64,000 nucleotides of DNA from Burkholderia cenocepacia (GCF_900446215.1 NZ_UAQZ01000015.1:310001-374000), one strand, 5' to 3'. Shown: positions 38,812-48,251, counted from the first letter of the stretch. The notes: generated from the letters alone by a model not told the origin. Made by a program: numbers and translations.

Positions 38812-40269
38812 ATGAAACCGGCAAACGCCCCCGACACCTTCTATCGACCGTCGCGGATCAAGACCGTGCTGGTCGCGAACCGCGGCGAAATCGCGGTGCG
38901 CGTGATCCGCGCGGCACGCGAGCTCGGCATGCGCGCGGTCGCCGTGGTCAGCGACGCGGACCGCGACAGCCTCGCCGCGCGCATGGCCGACGAAGCGATC
39001 CACATCGGGTCGTCGCATGCGGCGAAGAGCTATCTGAATCCGGCCGCGATCCTCGACGCCGCGCGGCAATGCGGCGCGGACGCGATCCATCCGGGCTACG
39101 GCTTCCTGTCCGAGAGCGCGGCGTTCGCCGCGCAGGTCGAGGCGGCTGGGCTGATCTTCGTCGGCCCGGCCGCGCAGGTGATCGCGACGATGGGCGACAA
39201 GGCGCGCGCCCGCGACACCGCGCGGCGTGCCAATGTGCCGACCGTGCCCGGCAGCGACGGTGTCGTGCAGTCGCTCGACGAGGCGCGGGAAGTCGCCGCG
39301 CGCATCGGCTATCCGATCATGATCAAGGCGGCCGCGGGCGGCGGCGGACGCGGCATCCGCGTCGCGCGCGACGCCGCGCAGCTCGACGCCGAACTGCCGC
39401 TCGCGCAGCGCGAGGCGCAGGCCGCGTTCGGCGACGGCGGCGTCTATCTCGAACGCTTCATCGCGCGGGCGCGGCACATCGAGGTGCAGGTGCTCGGCGA
39501 CGGCCGCGACGTCGTCCACCTGTTCGAGCGCGAATGCTCGCTGCAGCGGCGCCGCCAGAAGATCCTCGAGGAAGCGCCGTCGCCGTCGCTCACGCCGGCG
39601 CAGCGCGACGCGCTGTGCGCGTCGGCCACGCGCCTCGCGCGCGAGGTCGGCTACCGCAGCGCGGGCACGCTCGAATACCTGTTCGACGATGCGCGCGGCG
39701 AGTTCTACTTCATCGAGATGAACACGCGCATCCAGGTCGAGCATCCGGTGACCGAGGCGATCACCGGCATCGATCTCGTGCGCGAAACGCTGCGCATCGC
39801 CGACGGCGAGCCGCTGCGGTTCGCGCAAGCCGACATCGCGATGCGCGGCGCCGCGCTCGAATGCCGGATCAACGCGGAAGATCCGCTGCAGGATTTCCGC
39901 CCGAATCCGGGCCGGATCGACGCACTGGTGTGGCCGACCGGCCCCGGCGTGCGCGTCGATTCGCTGCTCTACCCGGGCTACGTCGTGCCGCCGTTCTACG
40001 ATTCGCTGCTCGCGAAGCTGATCGTGCACGACGAGAGCCGCGCGGCCGCATTGCGGCGTCTGTCTCGCGCGCTCGGCGAGCTGCAGGTCGGCGGCCTGAA
40101 GACCACCGCGCCGCTGCACGTCGCGCTGCTCGCGGACGACGACGTGCGCGCGGGCCGCTATCACACGAATTTTCTCGAAGCGTGGATGCCGTCATGGCGC
40201 GAGGCCGCGACGGCCGCCGCCCGGCAGCACGAAACCGCGGACGCCGCGCGCGTCGGGGAGGCCCTGTGA
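38812..40269 (+). CDS. Biotin carboxylase subunit (AccC-like) in the pxp cluster
   Basis: The 485-residue protein has the biotin carboxylase fold: VLVANRGEIAVRVIRAA at the start, the ATP-grasp loop KAAAGGGGRGIR near 165, and EMNTRIQVEHPVTE near 300 with the catalytic residues. It carboxylates biotin with bicarbonate and ATP. It is 4 bp after the biotin carrier gene and overlaps pxpB (GTGA), so it is produced with them. It is not part of an acetyl-CoA carboxylase operon here; no accA, accB or accD is near. Confidence 0.94.
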   Translation: MKPANAPDTFYRPSRIKTVLVANRGEIAVRVIRAARELGMRAVAVVSDADRDSLAARMADEAIHIGSSHAAKSYLNPAAILDAARQCGADAIHPGYGFLSESAAFAAQVEAAGLIFVGPAAQVIATMGDKARARDTARRANVPTVPGSDGVVQSLDEAREVAARIGYPIMIKAAAGGGGRGIRVARDAAQLDAELPLAQREAQAAFGDGGVYLERFIARARHIEVQVLGDGRDVVHLFERECSLQRRRQKILEEAPSPSLTPAQRDALCASATRLAREVGYRSAGTLEYLFDDARGEFYFIEMNTRIQVEHPVTEAITGIDLVRETLRIADGEPLRFAQADIAMRGAALECRINAEDPLQDFRPNPGRIDALVWPTGPGVRVDSLLYPGYVVPPFYDSLLAKLIVHDESRAAALRRLSRALGELQVGGLKTTAPLHVALLADDDVRAGRYHTNFLEAWMPSWREAATAAARQHETADAARVGEAL

Positions 40270-41141
40270 CGACCCGTTATACGTTCGGCGGCGACGAATT
40301 CGTGTTCGTCGAGATCAGCGAGGCGATGTCGCTCGACGCCTTCTTCAAGGGCACGGCGATCACGCGCGAACTGCAGCGGCGCGCGGTGCCGGGCATCACC
40401 GAGATCTGTCCGGCGAACGCGTCCTACCAGGTGCGCTACGACCCGGACGTGATCGAGCCCGACACGCTCGTCGCGCTGCTCAAGGCGATCGAGGCCGAGG
40501 TCGGCGACGCGCCGCTCGAACTCGATACCCGCATCGTCGAGGTGCCGGTGCTGTACAACGACCCGTGGACGCACGAGACGCTGATGCGGTTTCGCGAGCG
40601 TCACCAGGACCCGTCGTCGACCGACCTCGAATATGCGGCGCGGATCAACGGCAAGCGCGACGTCGACGACTTCATCGCCGCGCACTCGGGCTCGCCGTGG
40701 TTCGTGTCGATGGTCGGCTTCGTCGCGGGCCTGCCGTTCATGTACCAGATGGTCGAGCGCGCACGGCAGCTCGAAGTACCGAAATACCTGCGGCCGCGCA
40801 CCGACACGCCGAAGCTGACGGTCGGCCACGGCGGCTGCTTCGGTTGCATCTACTCGGTGCGCGGCGCGGGCGGCTACCAGATGTTCGGCGTGACGCCGGC
40901 GCCGATCTTCGATCCCGCGCAGCGGCTCGACTACCTGCGCGATTTCATGGTGTTCTTCCGGCCCGGCGACATCGTGAAATTCCAGCCGATCGATCGCGAC
41001 GCCTATGACGCCGCGGCGGCGGCCGTCGAAGCGGGTACCTTCTCGCTGCGCGTGCGCCCCGTGAAATTCTCGCTCGACGCGTTCCGGCGCGATCCCGATG
41101 CGGTCAACCGTTCTCTCGTCGAGGTGCTGCATGCCCGCTGA
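40266..41141 (+). CDS. pxpB: 5-oxoprolinase subunit PxpB (KipI-like)
   Basis: The 291-residue protein contains the CT_C_D carboxyltransferase-like domain found also in KipI and in urea carboxylase, seen in LPFMYQMVERARQ and the late VGHGGCFGCIYSVRGAGGYQMFG in parts. The GTG start overlaps the biotin carboxylase stop; the stop overlaps pxpC by 11 bp. It is longer than B. subtilis KipI because of an N-terminal extension of roughly 60 residues (TRYTFGGDEFVFVEISEAM). Confidence 0.93.
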   Translation: MTTRYTFGGDEFVFVEISEAMSLDAFFKGTAITRELQRRAVPGITEICPANASYQVRYDPDVIEPDTLVALLKAIEAEVGDAPLELDTRIVEVPVLYNDPWTHETLMRFRERHQDPSSTDLEYAARINGKRDVDDFIAAHSGSPWFVSMVGFVAGLPFMYQMVERARQLEVPKYLRPRTDTPKLTVGHGGCFGCIYSVRGAGGYQMFGVTPAPIFDPAQRLDYLRDFMVFFRPGDIVKFQPIDRDAYDAAAAAVEAGTFSLRVRPVKFSLDAFRRDPDAVNRSLVEVLHAR

Positions 41142-42126
41142 CGCGCACAACCTGATCGAGGTCGTGAAACCCGGCCTCGCGACGTCGGTCCAGGATACGG
41201 GCCGGCAAGGCTACTACCACGTCGGCATCCCGCCGTCGGGCTCGCTCGACCAGTACGCGTCGCGCGCGGCAAACCTGCTGGTCGGCAATCCGGAACAGGC
41301 GGCCGTGCTCGAATGCACGCTGCTCGGCCCGGAGCTGCTGTTCCATGCGGACGCGCTGGTCGCCGTCACTGGCGCCGAGATGACCCCGAAGATCGACGGC
41401 GTCGGGCAGCGCTGCAACGTCGCGCTGTGGATTCGCGCGGGCAGCGTGCTGTCGTTCGCCTACGTGAAGGGCGGCGCCCGCGCGTACCTGGCCGTCGCGG
41501 GTGGCATCGACGTGCCGGTCGTGCTCGGCAGCCGCTCGACCTACACGCTCGGCGCGATCGGCGGCCACGCGGGCCGGCGCCTGCAGAAAGGCGACCGTTT
41601 GCCGATCGGCGCGGCGCGCGGCACGCTTCGCGAAGGGCGCGAACTGCCGGCGTCGGTCAGCCGGCCGCTGGACAGCCAGGTCGAACTGCGCGTGCTGCCG
41701 GGGCTGTACCACTACCGGCTCACCGACGCGTCGGCGCACACGTTCTTCGATGACGAATGGACGGTCGCGCCCGAGGCGGACCGCATCGGCTACCGCTACA
41801 AGAACGGCCGGCCGCTGCAGTTCCGGCCGCGCGAGCAGCCGTTCGGCGCCGGGGCCGATCCGTCGAACATCGTCGACGCGTGCTATCCGATCGGCTCGAT
41901 CCAGGTGCCGGCCGGGGTCGAGCCGATCATCCTGCATCGCGATGCGGTGTCGGGCGGCGGCTACGCGACGATCGGCACGGTCATCAGCGCCGACATGGAC
42001 CTGATCGGCCAGATGCAGCCGAACCATCGCGCACGCTTCGTGCGCGTGACGATGGCCGACGCGCTCGCCGCGCGCCGCGAGTACCAGCGGCGCCTCGCGC
42101 TGCTGCGCGCCGTACTGAAGGACTGA
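41131..42126 (+). CDS. pxpC: 5-oxoprolinase subunit PxpC (KipA-like)
   Basis: The 331-residue protein has the CT_A_B domain of KipA/urea carboxylase, beginning LIEVVKPGLATSVQDTGRQGY and continuing with GIPPSGSLDQYASRAANLLVGN in that region. PxpB and PxpC together resemble the two halves of the urea carboxylase carboxyltransferase. It overlaps pxpB by 11 bp, which indicates tight stoichiometric expression. Confidence 0.94.
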   Translation: MPADAHNLIEVVKPGLATSVQDTGRQGYYHVGIPPSGSLDQYASRAANLLVGNPEQAAVLECTLLGPELLFHADALVAVTGAEMTPKIDGVGQRCNVALWIRAGSVLSFAYVKGGARAYLAVAGGIDVPVVLGSRSTYTLGAIGGHAGRRLQKGDRLPIGAARGTLREGRELPASVSRPLDSQVELRVLPGLYHYRLTDASAHTFFDDEWTVAPEADRIGYRYKNGRPLQFRPREQPFGAGADPSNIVDACYPIGSIQVPAGVEPIILHRDAVSGGGYATIGTVISADMDLIGQMQPNHRARFVRVTMADALAARREYQRRLALLRAVLKD

Positions 42127-42347
42127 GCGCCACGCGCCCGGCCGTCGCGCCGGGCGCCGTGCGCCGCCCTCCGTTTTCATCCTTCGCTTCCGTTTCCCGT
42201 CCGTGCGGCCGCGCGCGGCGCGGCGGGGACGCCTGCGCGCCGTTTTCGCCGGACCGGTTGCCCGCCCCGACGTCGGGGCAACCCCGCGGCTCGCATGGGC
42301 CGCGGCCCAGACGTCGTCCGCTGTTTCGCTCATCGAGGAGCACGCTC

Positions 42348-43703
42348 ATGGCCAACCTGGCTCAGGCCCGCACCGACGAGGATCTCGACCTGTCGACGCT
42401 CGCCATTCCCGATCACGCACGCATGCCGCCCTTTGCGCTGACGATGGCGTGGTGGGCCGTCTGCAGCGCGGTGTTCTACATCGTCGTCGGCGCGACGCTC
42501 GCGCTCACCTACGGCGCGCGCAACGCGCTGATCGGGATGGCGCTGTCGGTCGTCTCGTACGGCATCGTCAATTCGATCATCAGCCGCTACGCGATCCGTA
42601 CCGGCCTGTCGGTCGCGCTGTTCTCGCGCGTGCTATTCGGCAGCGCGGGCGCGGCGCTCGCGACGCTGATCTTCTTCGCGACGGCGATCTACTACGCGGT
42701 GTTCGAGGGCTCGGTGATCGCGGTCGCCGCGCATCACCAGTTTCCGGCGCTCGACTACAAGTGGGCCGCGCTGATCGTCGTCTGCTACAGCGTGCCGCTC
42801 GTGTTCGGCAGCGTGCAGCACTGGCTCGACAAGTTCAACGGCGTGCTGCTGCCGTTCTACCTGTTCGGGTTGCTCGCGGCGGTCGGGCTCGCGACGGCCG
42901 AGTACGGCTATCACGCCGCGTGGCTCGATTTCGGGCCGGCGGGCGGCGCCCCGGCCGGCGGCTGGTGGCAGTGCTTCGTCTACTACATGGGCGTATGGGT
43001 GCTGATGATGTTCACGTTCGACTACGCGCGCTTCGGCCGCAAGGCCGACGCCCGCTATCACGGCCGCTTCAACTTCGGGATGCCGTTCTACCTCGTCACG
43101 TTCCTCGTCAACGGCGCGGCCGGCATCTATCTCGTCAGCACGATTCCCGGGCTCGGCACGCTGTCGGAAGTGTCGGTCGTGCTCGCGCTGCTGAAGCTGA
43201 TGGGCGTGTGGGGGCTGCTGTTCGTGTGGGTCACGCAGTCGCGCATCAATACCGCGAACTACTACCTCGCGACCGTCAACATGCAGGCGTTCTTCCAGAA
43301 GGTCGCGGGGCTGCGCGCGCCGAAATTCGTGTGGGCGGTCGTGGTCGGCGCGGTCGTCTATGCGCTGATGATGGCCGACATCTTCTCGCGGATCCTGCAA
43401 GCGCTCGCGTACCAGGGCATCTTCGTCGTCGCGTGGGTCGGCGTCGCGCTCGCGCACATCCTGTCGGCGCGCTACGGGCAGCTCGTCGGCGACGACGTCG
43501 AATGCCGCGACGCGCACGTGCCGGTGTTCAATCCGGGCGGCCTGACCGCGTGGTTCGCGGGCGCGTTCGCGGGGCTCGCGCTGAACCAGGCGACCGGGTT
43601 CGCCGCGTCGCTGTCGGCGCCGGCCACCTTCGTCGTGTCGTGGCTCGTCTATCGCGCGCTGCTCGGCACCGCGAAGCGGACCTGGTTCGTGCGCAACACG
43701 TGA
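42348..43703 (+). CDS. NCS1-family permease (cytosine/purine permease-like)
   Basis: The 451-residue protein has about 12 hydrophobic segments and the cytosine/purine permease layout, with PFALTMAWWAVCSAVFY at the first helix and FTFDYARFGRKADARYHG between helices. NCS1 carriers move nucleobases, allantoin, hydantoins and related ring compounds with H+ or Na+. It follows pxpC by 221 bp with its own GAGGAGCACGC ribosome site. 5-oxoproline is a five-ring lactam close in shape to hydantoins, so import of the substrate of the upstream enzymes is a plausible role. Confidence 0.88.
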   Translation: MANLAQARTDEDLDLSTLAIPDHARMPPFALTMAWWAVCSAVFYIVVGATLALTYGARNALIGMALSVVSYGIVNSIISRYAIRTGLSVALFSRVLFGSAGAALATLIFFATAIYYAVFEGSVIAVAAHHQFPALDYKWAALIVVCYSVPLVFGSVQHWLDKFNGVLLPFYLFGLLAAVGLATAEYGYHAAWLDFGPAGGAPAGGWWQCFVYYMGVWVLMMFTFDYARFGRKADARYHGRFNFGMPFYLVTFLVNGAAGIYLVSTIPGLGTLSEVSVVLALLKLMGVWGLLFVWVTQSRINTANYYLATVNMQAFFQKVAGLRAPKFVWAVVVGAVVYALMMADIFSRILQALAYQGIFVVAWVGVALAHILSARYGQLVGDDVECRDAHVPVFNPGGLTAWFAGAFAGLALNQATGFAASLSAPATFVVSWLVYRALLGTAKRTWFVRNT

Positions 43704-43727
43704 CGCGCCGCGGCTCGGGCGCCGGCC

Positions 43728-44816
43728 CTAGCCGATCGTCTGCACCGGATGGCCCTGCGCGTCGCGGATCACCGTCGGCTCGACCCGCCAGCGCACGCCG
43801 TCGAGCCCGTCGATCGCATACTCGCCGGCGCGCGGCTTCAGCGTGCGCGCCAGCGCCTGCACCGTCGCGTCGGTGAGCCGCAGCGTCAGCGTGCCGTCTT
43901 CGTCGCTCACGCCGTTCGCGTCGCCGCGCACGAACCGCACCGCGCCGTCGTGACCGACGAGGCGAAACGGCCGGTCGAACGGCAGCCGCAGCGGCAGTAG
44001 CGTGACGAGTTCGTCGACCTGCCGCGCGCCGACGGTGATCTCGATCACCGGCGCGCGCAGCAGCCGCTTGCGGGTGCCCCAGCCGAGCACGTCGGTGAAC
44101 AGGTAACCGCTCGCCGAGCCGTCGCGCTGCGTGCCCGCGTCGACCTGCTCGCGCACGTCCGCGCGTTCGAGCAGCGACGCGCGGCCGAGATCGGTCACCC
44201 ACAGCGGCATGTGCGGCAGCAGCGTGTCGAGCAGCGCACGCGTGCGCCAGCGCTTCGCGGCGCGTTCCTCGTCGAGCGTCAGCCCGACGACCTGCAGGAA
44301 CGCGAGACGGCCGTGCGGCGTGTCGATCGCCGGCAGCTCCGGATCGAACGCGAAGCCCATCGAGCAGAGCGCCGTATCGGTATCGAGCGCGATCGGGCCG
44401 TTGGCCGTCATCCAGTGGCCGTCGTCGAACGCGTTGCCGCTCTGGAACACGTAGCGCGCGAGATTCTGCAGGAAGCTGAACACCCAGCGCGGCGGCTCGT
44501 CGTCGCCAGCCACGCACGCGACGCGCATCGTCAGCTCGAAGCCGAAGCCGCTGACGGCCGGATCGTCCGACTCCTTCGCATACAGCTCGCTCAGCCCGTA
44601 CGTGACGAAATGCCAGTGCGGCACGGGCGCTGCGCGCCGCCACACGCTGATCCCGTCGAGCGGATCAGGGCCGCCGAGCCGCCACTTGACCAACGTGCCG
44701 TAGTGCTTCGGCTCCTGGCCCGGATAAAGGCGCGCGAGCGCGGCGTCGATCGCGTCCCACCCGGGCGCGGCATCGTCGTCCGCGCCGTCGTGCGTGTCGT
44801 GCGTGGCGTCCGTCAT
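43728..44816 (-). CDS. Suppressor-of-fused (SUFU) domain protein
   Basis: The 362-residue protein carries a SUFU-like domain over about residues 10-195 (YGTLVKWRLGGPDPLDGISVW, PHWHFVTYGLSELYAKES, GFGFELTMRV in sequence), followed by a C-terminal region of about 160 residues. Bacterial SUFU proteins are frequent and have been linked to toxin-immunity loci, but here the neighbours are a permease and cutC, so function is open. The ATG at 44816 begins before the His/Asp-rich leader TDATHDTHDGADDD. Confidence 0.82.
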   Translation of the reverse strand: MTDATHDTHDGADDDAAPGWDAIDAALARLYPGQEPKHYGTLVKWRLGGPDPLDGISVWRRAAPVPHWHFVTYGLSELYAKESDDPAVSGFGFELTMRVACVAGDDEPPRWVFSFLQNLARYVFQSGNAFDDGHWMTANGPIALDTDTALCSMGFAFDPELPAIDTPHGRLAFLQVVGLTLDEERAAKRWRTRALLDTLLPHMPLWVTDLGRASLLERADVREQVDAGTQRDGSASGYLFTDVLGWGTRKRLLRAPVIEITVGARQVDELVTLLPLRLPFDRPFRLVGHDGAVRFVRGDANGVSDEDGTLTLRLTDATVQALARTLKPRAGEYAIDGLDGVRWRVEPTVIRDAQGHPVQTIG

Positions 44817-44877
44817 GTGGCCCGCTCTCCCCGATGATGTCGTGTCGTGTTTGTGTCGTGCGGTGTCGGGACGTGCG

Positions 44878-45603
44878 TCACACGTGCGACGCCGCGCCGT
44901 CGAGCGCCGCGCGCACGCGCTCGACGCGTTGCCCGTCGACGGGCGCCAGCACCTCGCCGCGCGGCCGCACGCCCGAGCCGAAATGCACCGCACGCACGCC
45001 GGTGGCGCGGACGAAATCGCCGACCGCGTCGATCGTGAGCCCCGAGCCGGCCAGCACCGTGCAGGTCGTGCCCGCCGCCTGCCGCACGAGCCGCGTGATC
45101 GTCGCAACCGCATCGAGCACCGACGGATGACCGCCCGACGTCAGCACGGACGTAACGGCCGGCACGCGCAGCAGCGCGTCGAACGCGGCGTTCAGATCGC
45201 GCGCGACGTCGAACGCGCGGTGAAACGTGAGCGCGCGCCCGTCCGTGGCGGCCGCGATCCGGGCCAGCGCGCCGAGATCGACGTCGCCGCGCGGGTCGAG
45301 CGCGCCGAACACGACGCCGTTCGCGCCGGCCGCGACGGCCGCGCGCACGTCGCGCTCGATCACGCGCAGGTCGTCGGCGTCATAGACGAACGAGCGGCTG
45401 TGCGGACGCACGATCACGTTGACCGGAATCGGCACGGCGGCCACGACGGCCTCAATCAGGCCGACGCTCGGCGTCAGCCCGCCTTCGGTGATCGCGGTCA
45501 CGAGTTCGAGGCGGTCGGCGCCCGCGCGGGCGGCGGCCTGGGCATCGCCGACGGTCGTGGCGATCACTTCGAGGAGGACGGAAGAAGCGGCATGTCGGTT
45601 CAT
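44878..45603 (-). CDS. cutC: CutC-family copper homeostasis protein
   Basis: The 241-residue TIM-barrel protein has the family features: LLEVIATTVGDAQAAARAGADRLEL at the start (in parts), ITEGGLTPSVGLI and VIVRPHSRSFVY. CutC was named from copper tolerance in E. coli, but its exact biochemical role is unsettled. It lies upstream of the SUFU gene by 61 bp on the same strand. Confidence 0.92.
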   Translation of the reverse strand: MNRHAASSVLLEVIATTVGDAQAAARAGADRLELVTAITEGGLTPSVGLIEAVVAAVPIPVNVIVRPHSRSFVYDADDLRVIERDVRAAVAAGANGVVFGALDPRGDVDLGALARIAAATDGRALTFHRAFDVARDLNAAFDALLRVPAVTSVLTSGGHPSVLDAVATITRLVRQAAGTTCTVLAGSGLTIDAVGDFVRATGVRAVHFGSGVRPRGEVLAPVDGQRVERVRAALDGAASHV

Positions 45604-45712
45604 GGGCGGCCCGCGAATCGTCTGGATAATTCGCGCATCCTAGCCGAGCCGCGTGACGGACGCCAGCGTGCCGGCGGCCGCGTATTTCAGTCGCGCATTT
45701 CAGCCATGTCCT

Positions 45713-46117
45713 TCAGCCGCGCCGCACGAGCCAGACGCCGACGAGCGCGGACAACGCCGTCACCGCGGTGCCGGACACGAACCGGAACATGCGCGCGTCG
45801 AAGTACGCGCCCTGCTGCTGCATCATGTCGACGATCGCCGGTGTGAGCAGGAGCATTCCCCAGCCGATCATCCCGAGCGCGGTGGTCGCGGCCGCGGCCA
45901 GCAGCGTGATGCCCGCGCCGCGCGCACGCGGCCGGAATGCGCCGGCAAACGCGCCCGCAGCCAGCAGCACGGCCGACGCCGTGAACAACACGGCGACGAA
46001 TACGACCGTCACACCCGCCTGCCCGACTTTCAGGAACGCGGCCATCTGCGCGGCCATCACGCCGAAGCCGGCGATCGTGAACAGCACGATCGCCAGCGCG
46101 TTGCGCACGACGTTCAC
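45713..46117 (-). CDS. Small membrane protein, second of a pair
   Basis: From a GTG at 46117 that overlaps the stop of the upstream gene (GTGA), this encodes 134 residues with four hydrophobic segments (starting NALAIVLFTIAGFGVMAA). No family is recognised. The translational overlap indicates it works with the protein encoded just before it. Confidence 0.65.
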   Translation of the reverse strand: MNVVRNALAIVLFTIAGFGVMAAQMAAFLKVGQAGVTVVFVAVLFTASAVLLAAGAFAGAFRPRARGAGITLLAAAATTALGMIGWGMLLLTPAIVDMMQQQGAYFDARMFRFVSGTAVTALSALVGVWLVRRG

Positions 46118-46500
46118 GCGAGGGCGTGCCGGAAATACGCGGTCGCGGGACGCCGGAACAGCAGGTAGATGAACAGCGCGAACAGCAGGAAGCCGGGGAT
46201 CAGCACCGCGAACATCGACTTCGGCATGTTGATGAACGAAAACGCGAAGCCGAACACCGACGTCGCGACGTAGGCCTTGCGCGACCACTCGCGCCCCTTG
46301 AGGATCGCGATGCCGATCACGACGTTCGCGGCTTCGATGATCACGCTGATGCCGAGCGTCGCCCAGACGGGCAGCAGGTAGTGCGACAGCAGCGCCTGGG
46401 TGGTCGGCATGCCGATCGAGAACGGCGTATACACGCAGGTGATCGCGTTGGTCACGATGATGACCCACGCGAGGATGGTCAGCGAAATCGGTCGTTTCAT
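46114..46500 (-). CDS. Small membrane protein, first of a pair
   Basis: The 128-residue protein has about three to four hydrophobic segments (ISLTILAWVIIVTNAIT; ATLGISVIIEAANVVIGIAIL; FAVLIPGFLLFALFIYLLF). No catalytic motif or named family is evident. AAGGAAAAAAACC before the ATG is a usable ribosome site. It is 156 bp downstream of the EAL gene on the same strand. Confidence 0.7.
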   Translation of the reverse strand: MKRPISLTILAWVIIVTNAITCVYTPFSIGMPTTQALLSHYLLPVWATLGISVIIEAANVVIGIAILKGREWSRKAYVATSVFGFAFSFINMPKSMFAVLIPGFLLFALFIYLLFRRPATAYFRHALA

Positions 46501-46656
46501 GGTTTTTTTCCTTTTTTATTCGCCGCCATGGTGGCCCCCGGGACGGCGCGCGCGGTCACGATGGCCGCGGTCGCGCCATTGTCGGGGAAGCCCGCGATGA
46601 ACGCAACGGCCGCCCCGCGCCCCGCTCGCTGCTCATCGCATGCGCGCCGTGCGTCG

Positions 46657-47943
46657 CTACGCGACTGGCGCGTCGTCGTCGACCCAGTCGATGTCGCCGC
46701 ACAGCACGCGCTGCGCATCGCCGACGCGCACGGCCACCGACAGCGTCACGCACGGCTGCGCCTCGTTGATCGACAGGTACGGCCGCGTGACCTGCACGCG
46801 CCCCGGCTCGGCGATCGCCGAGCGGAAATACGGCCGGCGCAGCCAGTTCGCGCCCTGCGCGTCCGCCAGCGGCGAAAAGCGCGCCTCGGCCAGCGCGCGA
46901 TCCGCGCGCAGCACGACGTTGCGGCCCGACTGCCGGCCCTGCGCATCGAGCAGAAAACAGCGCGCGGCCGCGTCGAGCGCGAGGAAGTTCCAGCACACCT
47001 CGTCGAGCGGCTCGCCGGCCTCGAGGCGCTCGGCCGCCCGTTCGAACGCGCGCAGGTACGGCGCGAGCCGCTGCGTGTCGCGCCGCTCGCGCGCTTCGGT
47101 CTGCTGACGAAAGCGCTCGGTCAGCTCGCCGATGCAGCCGGTCGCGGCCGCGCTGTCGGGCAGCCCCGGCGCCGGCCGGCCGAAGTAGTAGCCCTGCACG
47201 AAATCGGCCTCGCACGACAGCGCGATCTGCGCTTCGTGCTCGGTCTCGATCCCTTCGACGAGCACCAGCTTGCCGGCCTCGTGCAACAGCGTCACGAGCC
47301 CGTGCAGGATCGCGGTCAGTCCCGTGCGATGTGCCGCATGCGACAGCATGATCCGGTCGAGCTTCACGATGTCCGGGTTCAGCTGCCAGATCCGCTCGAG
47401 GTTCGAATGGCCCGCGCCGAAATCGTCGAGCGCGATCAGGAAACCCTGCGTGCGGAACGCGCGCACGGCCTCCGCGAGCCGCTCGACGTCCTCCGCGCGC
47501 TGTTCGAGCACTTCGAGCACGATGCGCCGCGGCGGCATGCCGAGCCGCTTCAGGTTCGCGAGCAGCGCGGCCGCCTGGAACGGGTCGGTGAGCACGCCCG
47601 GATGGACGTTGAGAAACAGCCACTCGCGCTCGGCGCCGAGCAGCGCGAAGTTCTCCAGATGCAGCGCCTGCGCGAGCCGGTCGAGCTGCAGCAGTTCGCC
47701 CTGGCGCGCGGCTTCGCCGAACACGTCGAGCGGCGACACGGCGCGGTCGAGCGCATCGTGCGCGCGCAGCAGCGCCTCGTAGCCGACCGCACGCTGGTGC
47801 GACAGGCTGAATATCGGCTGGAACACGGTCGTGAGCGTCAGGTCGCGGTGCTGCGTCGCCAGCCGTTCGAAGCCGGAGCTCATCTCCCGCTCGAACCGGT
47901 ACGGCGACGCGGCGGCCGGACGCTCCTGTTGCACGATCGTCAT
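46657..47943 (-). CDS. EAL-domain cyclic-di-GMP phosphodiesterase with extra C-terminal domain
   Basis: The 428-residue protein has an EAL domain (about 30-270): E56-A-L58, NVHP, LEVLEQ, DDFGAG, DIVKLD and VEGIETE, so the metal-binding and catalytic residues look complete and it should hydrolyse cyclic-di-GMP. The last ~160 residues, with FRQQTEARERRDTQRLAPYL and CFLLDAQGRQSGRNVV, form a second domain that may sense a signal. No membrane segment is seen. The ATG at 47943 is preferred, as AGGAGAAGGGC precedes it. Confidence 0.88.
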   Translation of the reverse strand: MTIVQQERPAAASPYRFEREMSSGFERLATQHRDLTLTTVFQPIFSLSHQRAVGYEALLRAHDALDRAVSPLDVFGEAARQGELLQLDRLAQALHLENFALLGAEREWLFLNVHPGVLTDPFQAAALLANLKRLGMPPRRIVLEVLEQRAEDVERLAEAVRAFRTQGFLIALDDFGAGHSNLERIWQLNPDIVKLDRIMLSHAAHRTGLTAILHGLVTLLHEAGKLVLVEGIETEHEAQIALSCEADFVQGYYFGRPAPGLPDSAAATGCIGELTERFRQQTEARERRDTQRLAPYLRAFERAAERLEAGEPLDEVCWNFLALDAAARCFLLDAQGRQSGRNVVLRADRALAEARFSPLADAQGANWLRRPYFRSAIAEPGRVQVTRPYLSINEAQPCVTLSVAVRVGDAQRVLCGDIDWVDDDAPVA

Positions 47944-48251
47944 GCCCTTCTCCTGGTGATGCACTCGAACGCGCCGTCCGGCGTCACGGACGACGACCGG
48001 GACGGCGCGCGCAATGTCATGGTTGGACCCTCGGTTGCCCGGCGCGGGCCGGGCGGCTGCTCTCCCTCAAGCAAGCTCCGTGCAAGGTGCGCATGAGCCG
48101 TGCGCCGCAGGGTCGCGCCGGGCTGCCGCACCACCGTGGCGCGCCGTCGATGCACCATTTCCGTGCGCACGCACCGCCCGTTCGAGCGCATCCGTCACGT
48201 CGGCACGCTACACTCCGTACGATCGTTTCATTCTGCCTATCCGCCGTATCG
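47944..48251. promoter_or_regulatory. Divergent gap between the EAL gene and the antiporter
   Basis: About 308 bp without a gene. TACACT at 48209-48214 is a plausible -10 for the antiporter gene. Otherwise GC-rich, no clear operator. Confidence 0.35.
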
